This document shows, one piece after another, positions 35,601 to 48,442 of a stretch of DNA of 64,000 nucleotides (positions are counted from its first letter, which is position 1; each line of letters starts with the position of its first letter). Made by a program: the position numbers and the translations under genes. The stretch comes from Prunella strophiata (taxonomy: Eukaryota; Chordata; Aves; Passeriformes; Prunellidae): assembly GCA_036583965.1 (NCBI GenBank), contig JAZBQD010000015.1, positions 20,427,310 to 20,491,309 on the forward strand, written 5' to 3'. Below the pieces are notes generated by a model. It did not search any database, was not told the origin of the DNA, and was given only the letters and a program-made list of their open reading frames with translations.

Positions 35601-38600
35601 CTTTGGAGGTGGATGTGGTAAAAAGCCACCTCCAGTGCTGAGACAGCAAAGCCATACGTTCTTTCCTGTATCATCACTGTTTGCCTGAGCACCTCACCCT
35701 GCACAGCACCTCTGTGAGCAATGAGAGCCACAGGCTCTGGAGCTGTGTAGAGCACTAAGGTCATTCCCTGACCCAGGGTGAGGTTTAATTGGTGGAGTTA
35801 TGAGCTGCTGTGCAGAGCATTAGCAAGGCTCTGTGCTGGCAAGGGGCTGCAGGGTTAGAGTGACGAGGAAAAAGGGATTCAAGCTTCAGAGCAGCTGAAG
35901 TCAGCCTTAGTCAGCCTTAGAGCAGCTGTGTCAGCCTTAGTCCCACCATTGGTGTGTTTGACATGCACAGCTGCACCTGGGTACTACTGGAGGCTTCCAA
36001 GTCAGCAGTGGTGTCAGGGCATCCACAGGGACCAGTGAATGTCAGGCTTTGCAGTGTTGGTTGTGGAAACTTTGCCTAGCATATGGGAAGGGACATCTAG
36101 AGAAAGATCTGGGGAAGACCCTCGGGAACTTCAGGGCACCCAGTAAAGCAGTCAGGACAGTTAGACCTGGACCTGGTCACCCTGGGGGGCAGGCTGTCCA
36201 CAGCACAGTCCTGAGAAGTCAAAAGAGAAATACAGGTGTCCTGTTTATAGGCTGATGGAAACCATGGGAACAGACTGGGAGCTGACTGTACAAAATCTCA
36301 AAAAATAATTGCTAATGGGAAGCCATCCTTGCTGCCAGTCTTTTTTGGTAGTGCTAGTCCCACGAGGGCCTGTTCTTACAAAGTACTATTCAATACTAGT
36401 TTAAGCTCTTTGGTTTATCAAACAGAAAAGTAAAAAAAGGACTTGATCCTGATTTTAAATATCTGTGGAAGGAACTCTTTACAGTAACAGAGAAAAAGAG
36501 AAAAGCAATAAGCCTGGAAGGTCATTTCCAGGCTAAATTTATTTTGCTTAAAGGTGCACATTTTAAAATAGGGAACAGGTGAAGTATGCAAAGGCTTATG
36601 TTGTGCAGACAGCCTTTGGTTTGGGCTTTGAAGCCCAAATGGAGTTGTTGCCATGAATACTGGGACATAGGGGGACAGTACCAGGAAAAGCCAAACCAGG
36701 ACAACTGGTTTGGAGAAGGGTGCCCTGGAGATGTGGGAGTAGGAAGGCTCAGGTGCAGGATGTTAAGGGGTTGCAGTCTTGGTTTGAGGATGGAGAGAAT
36801 GAAGCTTGCAGGTATTTAAGCTGCTCCTGCCTATGCTTACACAGGATCAGGCCTTTGTCTTCTTGCCTATGGAAGCATTGTAAAAGGCACTTTTCCACTG
36901 GGACAAACAGGCATGTCTCCAGCACCAGGCATTTCACTTCACTTCTTTGTAACTCTTTAGCCAGGTTGCAAGAGCAGAGTTTTTCAAATTAGCTTTGCAG
37001 ACCAGTAGTCAGATAAAATTAGTATTTTTTTTTTCTTTTTTAACCAGGTAATTTAAATGAGAGCTTTACATTTTTCTAGCCTAGGAAATACTAATGTGCA
37101 AAGTCTGTACTTAATGTTACCTCACAACCAGCTCTTGGGACTCTTCTTTAAGTGCCATTCTGCCTGATTAGAGATGTGCACTGAGTGTTTTCACAGAAGC
37201 ATTAATTCATTCACCTTGGTTTTCTCCCACAGTTTCCAAGCAAAAGCCAGGCTAAAGTACAGAGTGAAAAAACCAGCCAGCCCTCTGCCTGTGCTGCTCA
37301 GGCACCAGCCATAAGGCAGGAAAAGGGTTTTCCATTCCCCCATCCCATGGCAGTCTGTCCCAAGAGTACACTTACAAGCATCTACTGAGACATGACTTCG
37401 TATATCCACAGTAACTCAGCTCAGAAGTTGTGTCAATTAGCACAGACGTTCTGTCTTGCTGCCCCATGAGTAAAGCCTTTTACCTCTACTTAGCTGCCAT
37501 CTTTTGGCATTGCTGGCTCCTTCCAGGAATGTGTTTTCTGTTCTGCTCCACATCCCATAGCACATTCCTCTGGTGCAGGAGTCTGCAATGTTTTGCACAA
37601 AGAAATGGGATCCAGTGGCCTGGTGCAAACCAAATCATTCCCCTGATTTCTCTTGCCAGGTCCTGTTTATCCAGCAGTGTTTGTTAGCTAGACCTTACTG
37701 CGTTCCAAGCGCTGTCAGCAGCTGGCAGGAAACACTGGCAATCAGAGCAATCCCCACAGCTCACTTTGCAGCAGGCTCTTTGGATTCCTGCCTTTAAGTC
37801 ATGCAGTGATTCCAGAGTGAGTGTAATGGGGCATCTGAAAAGGAGAAAGTTGAAATCCAGCAGATGTTTCTCACTGCTCTCTTCCTGACGCAGCAGACGG
37901 CTGGGACTGAGCCAGCACTGCTAACCTGGGAAAACCTGCAGTGTGTGTGTGGCACTTTGGGATGTCCAAGGCTGCTTCCCTTCTAGGAAGAATATCCTAC
38001 AGCTGCAGAGCCCTTTCCTGTGTACTCTCCGTGCTTATTCTCTCATGTGTAATTCTGACATGCACCTTTGGCCTTTTGCTTCCTTATCCCGCAAGATTTT
38101 ACTGTGCTGTTTGGAAAACATGAAGAGCTTCCCATCCTGCCCTTAGCAGTTCTAGAATGGCAATGAAATCTGCACATGCATAACTGAAAAACAGATGGAG
38201 AGGCTGGCTCTGGATGAGAAGTAATTGCCCCTTCCTCAAGGCACAATAAGCAGCTACCAAAATATTTCCAGTAGGAGGCTGGAGCATTGCAGATGGGCTG
38301 AAGAAGGAAGCAGAGATAGTGAACACTTTGAGCCACCTCAACACAGAGGCATCTCTGGGATGTGCAGCCATTCAGAAGCACAGGCTGAGGAATGCATTTA
38401 TCTTCTTGAAGGTAGAGGCCAGTTGTCAACAATGTTGGCATGTTTGTGAGAAGTCTTAATCACAATTGCTGCAGTTTTTAACATGCACATGACACAGTGT
38501 GTGGATTTTCTTTATGCCTCATACATGTATTTGTATTGATGGAGAGGAGGAAACCTTGGTATTCTGAATTAATTTAAAATGTACAGATATATTTGTTTGC

Positions 38601-41600
38601 ATGGTAAAACAAGGACTTGAACACATACGAGATTCAAAAGCATGAATGGAGGGCACAGGCAAAAAAAGGGAATGATTAATTGGAGTGCATTTTAAAATAG
38701 TAACTGTACGTAATGCTGAGCAAAGCTAAAATCTATTTTAAACTGTTTATACAGAACGGAAGCGTATGTTCTCAAGGTCTCCAGTTTGTCTATGTGGGTT
38801 GGTCAAAAAATTGTGACATGCTGAGAAAGGCATTTGTGCTTTGTTGTTTTTAGCAAAACTCACTTCCAACAAAATGGATTTAAAAGAGGAGAGAGTGCAA
38901 AATACGTAAAGGTCACAAGGCAATCTTGGCCCATGCTCTCCAGGAGGCGCATATGCCTTGAAACATTTGAGGAACTGCATCTCCATGCTTCTGACTGCCT
39001 CCATCTGTCATTCTTCAGGAGCCTTTTCCTCAAGCCCTCACATTTTTGTCTCTCAGAGGATGTGGGCAGCTCCTTATTGCGTCCTCCCTTGTACATTTTT
39101 TTGTCCTTAACAGTGAAAAGGAACACTCACTGAAGCAGCTCTGTCCATTCTTGCTGGAAAGGGTCAGGCACTATGGGAAGAAAAAAAAACAACCACCAAA
39201 CCAAGAGAAAGAACAATTAGCTGTTGTCTCTGTGCCACCAAAATCTACCATTGTCTTTGGGACACTTCTTTGGGTTTGTCCTAATTTAAGGTTTGGTGGC
39301 AAAAGTATTTCTGCAGGCTGCCTTGCTGCACAAGAGCCTAAACCCATGGTAGAGGTGAGGTAGAAGTGAGAGTTATATCAACTTTTGGAAAAGGTTTACA
39401 AATGTGTGGCCACCTGGTACACTGCCAGCTCACTGGGGGTGCAGAAGAAGGGGGTACTGTCCTACTAGGAAGCATAATGTCAGTCTTATTTATGTGCTTC
39501 TGGAGTCTACTGATGGGGACCAGGAGTACTTTCAGGAGCACAGGGAGGCTGGCAATGTGGTGGACATCACCTGAGGTTGTCCTTGTTCTGGAGGATGCCA
39601 TCCATCAGGTGTCCCTGGAACAAAGAAGCTGCTCAGAAAGGCAGCAGACAAACCAGGAAAAGATGCTGCATTGCTGCTAACAGGGCTGGTTCTTTAAAGC
39701 CAGTGTGGAATTGGAAGGGTACCACAATGCGTGAGGTGCCCTGCCAAGAGAGCTGCATTGTTGTGCTGGTTTCTTTCCAAAACAGAGCTTAATCTTTGGC
39801 CTTCCTTCTCAATTTGTTCGTTCTCCTTTTTTTCCTACCTTTGTTTTCCATTTTTAAACCTTGTGGATCAGCATAGTGTGGACTGCAGAACACCTAGTTC
39901 TGCAGCAGCATGCAAAAGGAGGCATACCATCACATGCCTTAAAATACATATTTCTGCAGTACATATGTATTGTGACTCGGTGTAATCTCATGCCAGTGCA
40001 GTGCTAAGAATCTGTTGAATCTGTGAGCTAAATATGTGATTTAAGATCTCACACTTGTTTTGTATTTGCCACAAGAGCAATACAGTTCAAGCCCATGAGG
40101 TGCCCACACCCCAGCTCTGGAGAAGTAGCACCCAGCAATCAGGGTCAACAGAGGGACAGGAGTTAATGCTGTGTCAGGGAGGTGTGAACTGGATGTATGA
40201 AAGCTGGAGCTGTGGCTGTGAAAAATGCCTTTACAGGGAAAACAACAGTATGCCAATGTGTGGGGGAGGGAGGAAGTGAAAGTCCACGAAGCAGAGAAAG
40301 GAGTAAATGAGCAAAACACCACCTTATGGGCCCCCAAGTTGGATAGGTACTGCTGCATGGTGTTTTCCATGGGACAGCACTAACTACCAGGATTACAGCC
40401 TGGCTGGGGTTCTGCCTGCATCCATGTCATCCTGTCCCTAATATTCAGCAATGCTGACCCTGATCTACCATTGCATCAGCCTTGACTATTCTTTCAAAGG
40501 CTATTGGGTTCAAAGCCAATCTCTCCTATTCTGTGCTTGTGTCAACATTGGTCTGCATCCACAAAATCTAGTAGAGCAGATCGCTGTCACTTGCAGGCCC
40601 AGGGCATCTCCTTCCCTTTCCTTCACTTCTTTAGACATGGCAAGAGCTCAGGGTGGGGCACCACACAAAACCCCTCAATAGGCAAGGCACACATGTTCCT
40701 CCCTGCCAGAGAGGGCCAAGGGCAGCCCTTGGCCACGAGCCAACATCTAGCCAGCTGAGATGATGTTTGCTGTGACACTGGGTCAATAGTGAACACAGGA
40801 GCTACATGAACAGGAAAATTACACCCAGTAAGTGCAGGAGGGAATGGCAGTGGGAGGACCTGGCAGATGCACAGGGGCTGATTCAGAAGGGAGATGCAGC
40901 CCCACCCATGCTGTTGTGAGCAAACTTGCCCTGCACCTCACGACAACTGCTTTCAAAATGTTTAAACACATGTCAAAATGTCACCTGGTTCCCAGCAGGG
41001 AACTGTGGTGGGAACACCAGTCCCAGCAGGGTGAGACAGCTCAAACTAACCTGCAACAAAATCCAAGTGCCAACAAGCTTGCTATTGAGCAGAACAGGTA
41101 TTTTGACCTAATGGCAGAAATTGCACCTCTCTGCAGGCACAGGAAATGATGAGGGGCTGGAATCCAAGGGGATGAGAAATAAGCATGAGAATAACAAACA
41201 ATCATGACTATTTTTAAAAAAACCCAAGAAACTAAAACACAATTCTGCCTCACAGCACCGCTCCTTCCAGTTACCTTTGCTGCTTCCTTCCTCAGTAGAC
41301 CATCATTTTGGGGTTTATTTGATCACCACATTCAAGCTTGGGCTTAAATTGAAGTCTTGTTTCTCATCAATTGCCTCCTTGTGAGAATATAATGTCTTTC
41401 TTTTTTTTAATTTGGACTATTTTTAGGGGCTACATAGGGGCTAAAATGCCTTATCCTTAAGGAGCTGTGTTTTCTATGCATATGGTGCTTCTACAGATTT
41501 CAGTGAATTGAAATTTTGTTAGGCTTGGCTTGGGGTAATAAAAGCCTTGCATTTTGTCTATCCTTAACTGCTGAGAGATGTTCTTGTTTTTCACTCTATT

Positions 41601-43480
41601 TTAATGCAGAGTACGTGGTAATATCTATGGGGTTTGGGAGATGTTATTAAATTAGAAAAAATTCAACAAGAAGCACACAGAAAAGTGCTGCAGTGTATTC
41701 CCAGTGATTTTAAGATGCAACATTTCAGTCTAACGTTTGCACTTATTTTACATTTTAACTTCTATTTATACTTTTGTTCATACACTCTGGCTTGTTTCAT
41801 CCTCATGTGGGAGCAGCACAGAGGAGAGGAAGTCCACAAGCCAGATAAACTGTAATTATCACAGGTTCATTTCGTCAGAGCTACGCAAAGCATGGAGTGC
41901 CCAGGCCTGCCCTGCCTCTGTCACAGCTCATGGCATTTATCCCAGGTCTCTTTGCTAACCTGCACATGGGCATGGAAATACCCCCTCTGGTGTGACAAGT
42001 AAGTTTCAGGCAGTGAATCAATTTCTGAAAAATTATCTACAGTGAATGAGAAGTTTTCCTTTTTATCTCAGTAGTAGAAATCTCAGCTATGGGCACTTAT
42101 ATTCTTCTTTCACTGTGTTTATTTTTTTTTCTCCTAACAGTCTCTTTGGAACGATCTCAATTACAAAGCCATGATTTGGGCAATACAGGGACAGCACAAA
42201 GGGATAGAAGACAGAGCAGACAGAGAAATAGCCACAGTCCCCTGTCCTGCAAGGTCTATCCCTTGTTCTTCTAAAAGCAGAAAAAGCTTCCAAGACCAGC
42301 CAGAGCTCAGCACGTGCTTGGGAGATCCACTTTATTTGAAATTCTTGTCTAGCCAGATGTATAGCAACACCATAGTATGGGAACACGACCCTTGAAAAAC
42401 CCTCTCCAATTCCACATATAAGGCCAGCAGTCCTTAAAAACAGCATCAGCCAGAAGAGAAGCTACTTTTCCACTTGTCAATCTCCTCCCTGATGAAAGCA
42501 AAACTTCATTCTGAAAGCCACCTGCTTGCAAGCCCAGGACAAAAAAAAAAAAAAAAAATTATTCCCTCTCCACGCCATATCACAAGCCCATGGACATATG
42601 AACTTTTGAGTGTTCTTTTTTTATAGATGCCTATTTCCATAAAGTTCAGAACACAGTGACAAGATCATTTTAATGCAGATCAAGTTCAGTGCTATCAGTT
42701 TAATGTGCAAAACATAGTTGCACACAGGAATGTCAGGAAGACTTTTTAAAAGGAGAATTTTAGGAAATCCCATTTTTTATCACAGGCTTATGTTTGACTA
42801 TCTTAGATGTTGTGACATCCGGACCAACTTCCAGTGACTTAAGTGTCAGAAATCTACTACATACCTCCCTCATAACTGCTGTCATGCTCTAGGCAAGATA
42901 ATGGTCTAAAACCTTCACTGTACTCCTTTAGGGGATTTTTTGTTGTTGTTGCATTTCCCTCTCTTAGATCAGAACAGTTACAATCATTCAGCCTAAGCTC
43001 TGCAAAACATCAAGCTAACACCTTAATTTCCTCTGGTAGGCATATTGTGTTTGCTGGTTTGCCCCAGACACAGAAGTGTTCAAGGTGCCAGGCTTGGAAG
43101 CTACAACAATTACTCAGTGAGTGACAGAATGTCACCTCTAAGCAGAGATGCTGCCTGTATTTCACCTTTTCCTAACAGGTGCATAATCTGAGCAGGCACA
43201 AACATTCAGCCTTCCTTTAGCCGAATCCAACCAAGAAGGTCCATAGAAAATAAAGAGCTCATTTATGCCTCCTTACAGGGCCTGCCTACATCTGTATTCA
43301 TGCAAGTCAATAACTTTCAAATCACATGTGTAGTGGATACAGCCTGTAAACTTCCTCTACGATCCTTGCAAAACGTGTCCAAACCAGACCTACTGCACTA
43401 TAAACTTGAATAAAATTCTTCTCATCGCAGGCTGTTTCCTTCTACTTTATCTTAACCCCTCAAACCTACACACGGGCCCT
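29601..43480. other. Long intergenic stretch upstream of ZNF706; no gene seen
   Basis: Nearly 14 kb of mostly AT-rich sequence without a recognisable gene. Small features: an A-rich run at about 30829-30844, a short TCAGCCTTAG direct repeat at about 35901-35940, and an A18 run at 42541-42558. Open frames reach 132 codons (38043-38441 minus) without domains. Distal regulatory elements for ZNF706 or its neighbours may lie here but cannot be identified by eye. Confidence 0.5.
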
Positions 43481-43923
43481 CTGTGTGAACCAGAGCAGAA
43501 TCCCGGGCTCTCCGCTGCCTTCCCAGCCATTTACCGGGATCCCGCGGAGCAGGACCGGCGCTATTTCCAGGCCGCGCCCGTCCGCTGAGCACAGAGGAGT
43601 GCGGCTGGGAGCGGGCCCGGGGCCGCACCGGGCCGCGCTCCCGGGACCGGGCGGGGCGCGGCTCCCGGCCCGGCTGACCCCGGAGCGCCCCAGGACCGGG
43701 CCCCGCCCAGCGCGGGACTCCGCCGCGCCCCTGCCCGCAGCAGCGCAGGGGGGCCCGAGGGTACCGAAGCCGGGCTTGGCGGCCCCGGCCCCCCAGTCCG
43801 GCTGTTCGCGGTGGAACCCCGCAGGGTCCCCATCCTCCTCCGCCGGGACGCGAACCCGCGGCCCCGCGAGCCCCGCGTCCTCCGGCTCCGCACCCGGCGG
43901 GCGGCGCTGCCCCCCCGCCGGCG

Positions 43924-43931
43924 TTATGTAA
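43924..43931 (+). promoter_or_regulatory. D-box-like site TTATGTAA in the ZNF706 promoter
   Basis: TTATGTAA matches the palindrome-like consensus bound by PAR-bZIP factors (DBP, TEF, HLF) and NFIL3. It lies 16 bp before the inverted CCAAT box in an otherwise GC-only region, where an AT-rich octamer is conspicuous. Function is inferred from the motif only. Confidence 0.35.
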
Positions 43932-43946
43932 CGGCCGCGCGCCGCC

Positions 43947-43951
43947 ATTGG
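43947..43951 (-). promoter_or_regulatory. Inverted CCAAT box (NF-Y) upstream of ZNF706
   Basis: ATTGG within CGCCATTGGCCAGC. This is typical NF-Y context in CpG-island promoters, and the location fits a start site 50-100 bp downstream. Confidence 0.45.
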
Positions 43952-43999
43952 CCAGCGCCGCCCGGGGCGCGCGGGCGCGGGGGCGGGCCCGGCGCGCGC

Positions 44000-44128
44000 G
44001 CACTGCCGGCCCCGGTCCCTCCTCCTCCTCCTCCTCCTCCTCCTCGTTCTCCTCCCGAGCGGCGGCGGCGGGGCCGCGCGGAGCCTCCACAGCGCTCGGC
44101 AGGGCCGCCCAGCCCGCATCCCGCACGG
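44000..44128 (+). other. ZNF706: ZNF706 exon 1 (non-coding leader)
   Basis: The 3' edge is a strong donor, CACGG|GTGAGC, with GT at 44129-44130. The 5' edge is a guess within the CpG island. Because exon 2 begins only two bases before the ATG, nearly the whole leader must come from exon 1 or an alternative first exon. Confidence 0.55.
44017..44045. repeat. (CCT)n trinucleotide tract in the ZNF706 5' region
   Basis: About nine CCT units, probably within or just before the first exon. Pyrimidine-rich tracts of this sort are common in CpG-island 5' leaders. Confidence 0.85.
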
Positions 44129-47103
44129 GTGAGCAGCGCCGCGGAAGCGGAGCCGAGGGGAGCGGGGCGGGGCGGGGAAAGGGGAGCAGTCCTGGCCCGG
44201 GCGAAGGCGCCCGGCCCGGCCCGGCCCGGCAGCGGGGCGCGCTCCGCTCGCGCGCCGCCGCTCCCCGGCTGCGGCCTCCGTCCGTCTGTCTTTCCGTGCT
44301 CGCTCCCCTCCCGCGGTGCACGTGGTGGGGCTGCGGCCGCCCCTGCCCCGCCGGGCCCGCCCGAGGCCCGCGGCCGCCCCCGGTCCCTGCGCGCCGCAGG
44401 CCGGGCCGGGCCGGGCCGGGGCGTCCCTCGCGGAGCCGCCGCCCGAGCCCTTCGCTCCCGGCCGGGGAGGCCGCGGTGCCTCGAGCCGCTGTGTGCCGCT
44501 GGAAGTGACAGCGGAAGCAGCTGTCGGTGTCCGGTTTTAGGACTTGAAACTCCGCTCGGATTCTGGTTACTTACAATGAAATGAGCCCGTGTGAGGTATG
44601 GCTGTGCTGCGGGTTTCGGCCTCGCTTCCCGACAGTGGCCGTGCTGCTGCTGCTGTTACGATTTGGCAGCAGATTTTTTCCGAGTGTTCTGTTTCCTATG
44701 TGCTCGCGCGTTCTTTATTTGGAGACAGCAGGCTGATCTGCTGGACTCTGTGAGGGTGTGCCTGATAGGGAAAACAACACTTACCTGCGTTGTGCAATTA
44801 AAGTTAGTGATTTGGCTTTGTAGATGAACTCATCATTCTTTTAAACGAGCTTTGGGATTATTTTTTTTTTGTCCCTTTCTTAGAATAATAGTAGTCTAAG
44901 CCGTTACTTTTCTCTGTTTCAGAAACACTCTAGTTTCAGCTGTATTAATGTAACTTGCAGTATTTAAACTCTTGGATTTCTGGTCTTGGATATTGTGTGG
45001 TGGTTGATATTTTTGAGCAAATGTTTGTGGTCGTGTTTTCTTGTCTGTGACTTAACTAACACCTAGCAGTTGCTAAGTATATAAAAGCTCAGTGTGGTTG
45101 GCTGTTGTAATGTAGTGCTTATCAAAGCACTAAAATACAAAGTAATATGCAAATACTTTGTGAAAAAAATTCTTTTTTGTTACATCTGAGTATTTTCTGT
45201 CAGGAACCGTGTGACTCCTGGACGATTGCTGTAATGCTGATAAAATAGAAGTGAAATAAAACCTGCTGTTCGTTCTTGTGTATGCAAAGCTATTGGCAAT
45301 ATATATTCTTGTTGGTTTTTTTTTTTTTTTAATTTTAAGTGGGAATCCAGTGTTCTGATTGAGCCATGCTCTATATAAACAGCATGAGGCCCTGGCTGAG
45401 GTGTTCTGTAGTAGTTGTAGCATCCAGTGAAACATTGACTGGCACTTTGAGTCTTACTGACATTGAGTGTTGTATCTTACAGAAGCTGTTGGACACCACA
45501 TGTATTTCTATCTGCTTGTTACTGGAATTTGTGCTGTGTTCAGTTTTATTAGCTGGATGGACTTCTGAATACTCTTTTAGAGAAACTGGTGGGGGAAGAG
45601 GAGGGAACACTGAAGATGTAGTCTAATACTTCTGCAGGGGGTTGCAGGGTGGTGTTTGATGCCATGAAAGAGCTGGGACTGTGGCCTCAGAGGTGTCTCT
45701 CAGTCCACAAAAGCTGCTCTGGGTCTCAGGGCATTGTTTTGTTCTCATGTTAGGCACATGTCCAAAAATTCCCACAATACCACTGAATTTTCACATGTTG
45801 TTGATGTTTCATAGAAACTTAATTTTCATAATGGTTTTTAAGGGCTTTTCATACAGTATTTACTAGAGGTTGGTCACTGTTTGGATAGGCTTTTCTGTCA
45901 CACGGGGAGGCCCCCTGTCCTGATGGGAGGGATTGTGTGATGGGCGTGGTGTAGCCATGACTGTGTCTGTCCCACAAGTACCCAACCTGGGGCAAGTGCC
46001 CAGCTGACCCAGAGGGGCAGTGGCCAAGCAGCTGCCCTCCTGGGAACACGAGACTTTACTGGCTGTCCTGAGAAGCATGGACTTGGCTGGCTGTCCTGTG
46101 CTTGGGCAGTGTTGTGCTGCTGAGAGAGCTGCACAGCTGAACCGCGCGTGGGCCGTGAAGGACTGGGAGAGACACAATGGCAGAAATTGGGCTGCTGGGT
46201 TATATAACCACATGCTGAATCCTGTTCTGTTGGTGTGCCCAAATCCTGTCTGGTGTCTGCTCTGGGGGTGGGGTAAAGACTGAATTGAGTGTCCTGGTGG
46301 GCTGCGGGCAGGTGGAGTGCACTGCTGTGGAATGTGGTGTCTTGATGCTCCCTGAATTGTGGCACTTTTGTCTCATTTTGTCTTCTGGTGGACCTTGTAA
46401 TGGCATATGGCATTTACTTCCTTTGTGCTCCTGTGTTAGATGCAGTAATGGCTTCTGATGGGGGTAGTCTTTTTTCTTTTCAAGAAATTATATGCACATA
46501 AATGTGTCTGAAAATGAAAATATAATAGTCACCTGTAAAAATCACCTTCATTAAGGAGCAGTGACCTATTGTTCTTGGTGTTCTCAACTTCAAAGCAGCT
46601 CACAAGCACCTAAAACAGAAGACAATAATACATGTTGGGTAATACTTTGATTTGTCTTTCTTGAAACTTGTTTCAAGCTCCAGAGATAAGGGTTGAGTCT
46701 TACTCTTTAATTAAAAAAAAACAACAAAACCACAAGCAACAAAAGCCCTGAATTTTTCAGTACCTTTTGAAAAAGAGAGTAAGTTTCTATTAACTGTAAA
46801 GGAAGCTTTTCTTTATTCTGACTATTGAAAACACTTTTCAGAAGTAGAGCTTGAATTTTAGTAAAGGAAGACACCTTAAAATGGCCTAATAATTCTGGTG
46901 TTTATTTTAAGAATGATACTGAACCCAGAGGCTTTACATAGCAAAGAGCTCGAAACAGATGTCTGTTGTGTTTGAGTTATGGGAGTTGTAGGCCTTGTGG
47001 ACGGAGCATATGACTGCATTGTGCTCATGGTTTCAGCTCCTCAGTCAGATAGCAGCAGTAGTTTCTCATGTTTGTAGACTAAATGTCTTCTTTTTGTTTG
47101 TAG
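44129..47103 (+). other. ZNF706: ZNF706 intron 1
   Basis: About 2975 bp. The first 400 bp belong to the CpG island and include short CCGGC runs (44211-44230) and GGGCC runs (44401-44420). The remainder is AT-rich with a T tract near 45316-45330. Open frames around 45.9-46.4 kb are GC-driven and show no domain. No nested gene was recognised. Confidence 0.65.
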
Positions 47104-47105
47104 AT

Positions 47106-47240
47106 ATGGCTCGTGGACAGCAGAAGATTCAGTCGCAGCAGAAAAATGCCAAAAAGCAAGCTGAGCAAAAAAAGAAACAAGGACATGATCAGAAGGCTGC
47201 AGCCAAGGCTGCCTTGATATATACCTGCACTGTCTGTAGG
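47106..47240 (+). CDS. ZNF706: ZNF706 coding exon 1 of 2 (residues 1-45)
   Basis: This exon encodes the first 45 of 76 residues of zinc finger protein 706, a small conserved vertebrate C2H2 protein. Residues 1-35 are lysine- and glutamine-rich and begin MARGQQKIQSQQKNAKKQ, resembling the SERF/4F5 N-terminus (MARGNQ...QKN.KKQ). The zinc finger starts at Y39 with Cys41 and Cys44, and the exon ends after Arg45 (AGG|GTAAGA, phase 0). The ATG at 47106 is the family's usual start, two bases inside the exon after TTGTAG. In mouse embryonic stem cells the orthologue (Zfp706) has been reported to promote exit from self-renewal and to repress Klf4. The family has also been reported to bind G-quadruplex nucleic acid. 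Both functions are transferred by homology. Upstream in-frame codons from 46995 are intronic. Confidence 0.97.
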
Positions 47241-48442
47241 GTAAGAGGAACTGAAGTCAAAATAGTCTTGTAGGGAGAGGTCTGTCTTCCTGCCTAGAAC
47301 AGGATTTTTAGAAGATTTTGTAGTGGAAACTAAAATACTTAAGTGGTTGTCTAGCTTGTTGCTATAAGAAGAGTTTGCATCTGCTATGTGACTTGCTTAT
47401 AGATTACTCAGCTGTACTGGTAATTGAGATGGAAAATCTGAGAGGTCGTGTTCAGGTCTGGTTTGGGTAGTTAATTTTGCCTTTTGCATTACAGTGGTCT
47501 GCATGTGCTCTTAGTATGAGATAGAACATGTAAAAAGTGTGCAGTCAGTTCTTGTTTATTCTCCACATGGAAACATTTTCTTTGTGATGGAATTGGCCTG
47601 TCTTGGAATCAGTGGTTGTGGATGTTGCTGTAGAAAGGGGAAGCGGTGGTGTCAAAAGCTTTAATGTAAGCTTGATACAAAGTAACTTTTGCTAGAACAA
47701 CTTATTTGACAAGAAAAAAAGAAATTTGAGTACTAATCAGATTGCCCTTTTCCTTCTGGCTGGTTTTCCTAAATGCTTCTTTTGGAGCTGAAGGATGAAC
47801 TTGCCATTTTCACTTCAATAGTCAGTCTCAGAATAGATCTGCCACTTCAAATGTCTTAAATAGGATTCCAAATTGAGGGTTGCTTACTTAAATACTTGTA
47901 ACCAGCTCCTCTCGTTGTGAAATCAGGCTGTAGTATCAATCACTTTGGGCAGTTGATGCCTGCAACTGTGTCATAGCAAAGGTCTGAGACAGCTTGTGCC
48001 AAGTGGAGACTCGGTTCATGCCATGTAACTTCTTGGCCTATTGGTAAACTAAAGAAATGGCTTTCATAAAGATTTGATTTTGTAAAGGACTAAATGTTTA
48101 TCTTTAAGATGTTGAAATAGAAAATGGTGAGGAGGGAGGTTTTCCTCCAAACCAGCCTGTGAAGTGCAACATGTGCAGGTAGATACCTAGCCAGAATAAC
48201 ACCATTGATGACCATGCCAAAGCAAGTGTGATAGTAGTGCTTAAAATCACCTCTGAAAATAGGCAGTTAAACACTCCATCTTACCCTGCTGCTAAATTAG
48301 TGGTGCTTCTGTCACTATAGCAGTGTTATCAAGGAGGGAGTTGACTTCCTGGGAAAGAAAATAAAATACAGCGGGGATTAGGTTTTGTAGTATTATTTAA
48401 CTCTTGTACTGTGCATAAAGTTTAATGTCTCTCTTTAATCAG
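47241..48442 (+). other. ZNF706: ZNF706 intron 2
   Basis: 1202 bp, GTAAGA donor and CTCTTTAATCAG acceptor, phase 0. It splits the zinc finger between the cysteine pair and the histidine pair. Nothing else was recognised inside it. Confidence 0.9.

Larger units (their letters stand above)
43490..44530 (+). promoter_or_regulatory. ZNF706: CpG-island promoter of ZNF706
   Basis: About 1 kb of very high GC and CpG density in AT-rich surroundings, with no TATA box near the expected start. Candidate sites are TTATGTAA at 43924-43931 (PAR-bZIP/NFIL3-type D-box), an inverted CCAAT box (ATTGG) at 43947-43951 overlapping a YY1-like GCCGCCATTGG, and a GC box near 43980-43988. There is also GGGGCGGGGCGGGG at 44163-44176, inside intron 1. 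The start site is probably between about 43960 and 44060, just after these boxes. Overlapping long frames on both strands here (up to 289 codons) are GC-driven, not genes. Confidence 0.85.

Noticed and set aside
41630..41720. Possible LINE fragment (TTAGAAAAAATTCAACAAGA)
   Set aside because: It vaguely recalls a LINE ORF2 'LEKVQRRA' stretch but is too short and diverged to support by eye.
43452..44584. Long frames on both strands in the CpG island (289, 257, 217 and 186 codons)
   Set aside because: Arg/Pro/Ala/Gly-rich translations of GC-rich promoter DNA, overlapping one another and the ZNF706 leader. No domains.
46995..47273. 92-codon frame starting upstream of ZNF706 exon 2
   Set aside because: The first part is intron before the acceptor at 47102-47103 and the last part is intron after 47240. 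Only the middle is coding.
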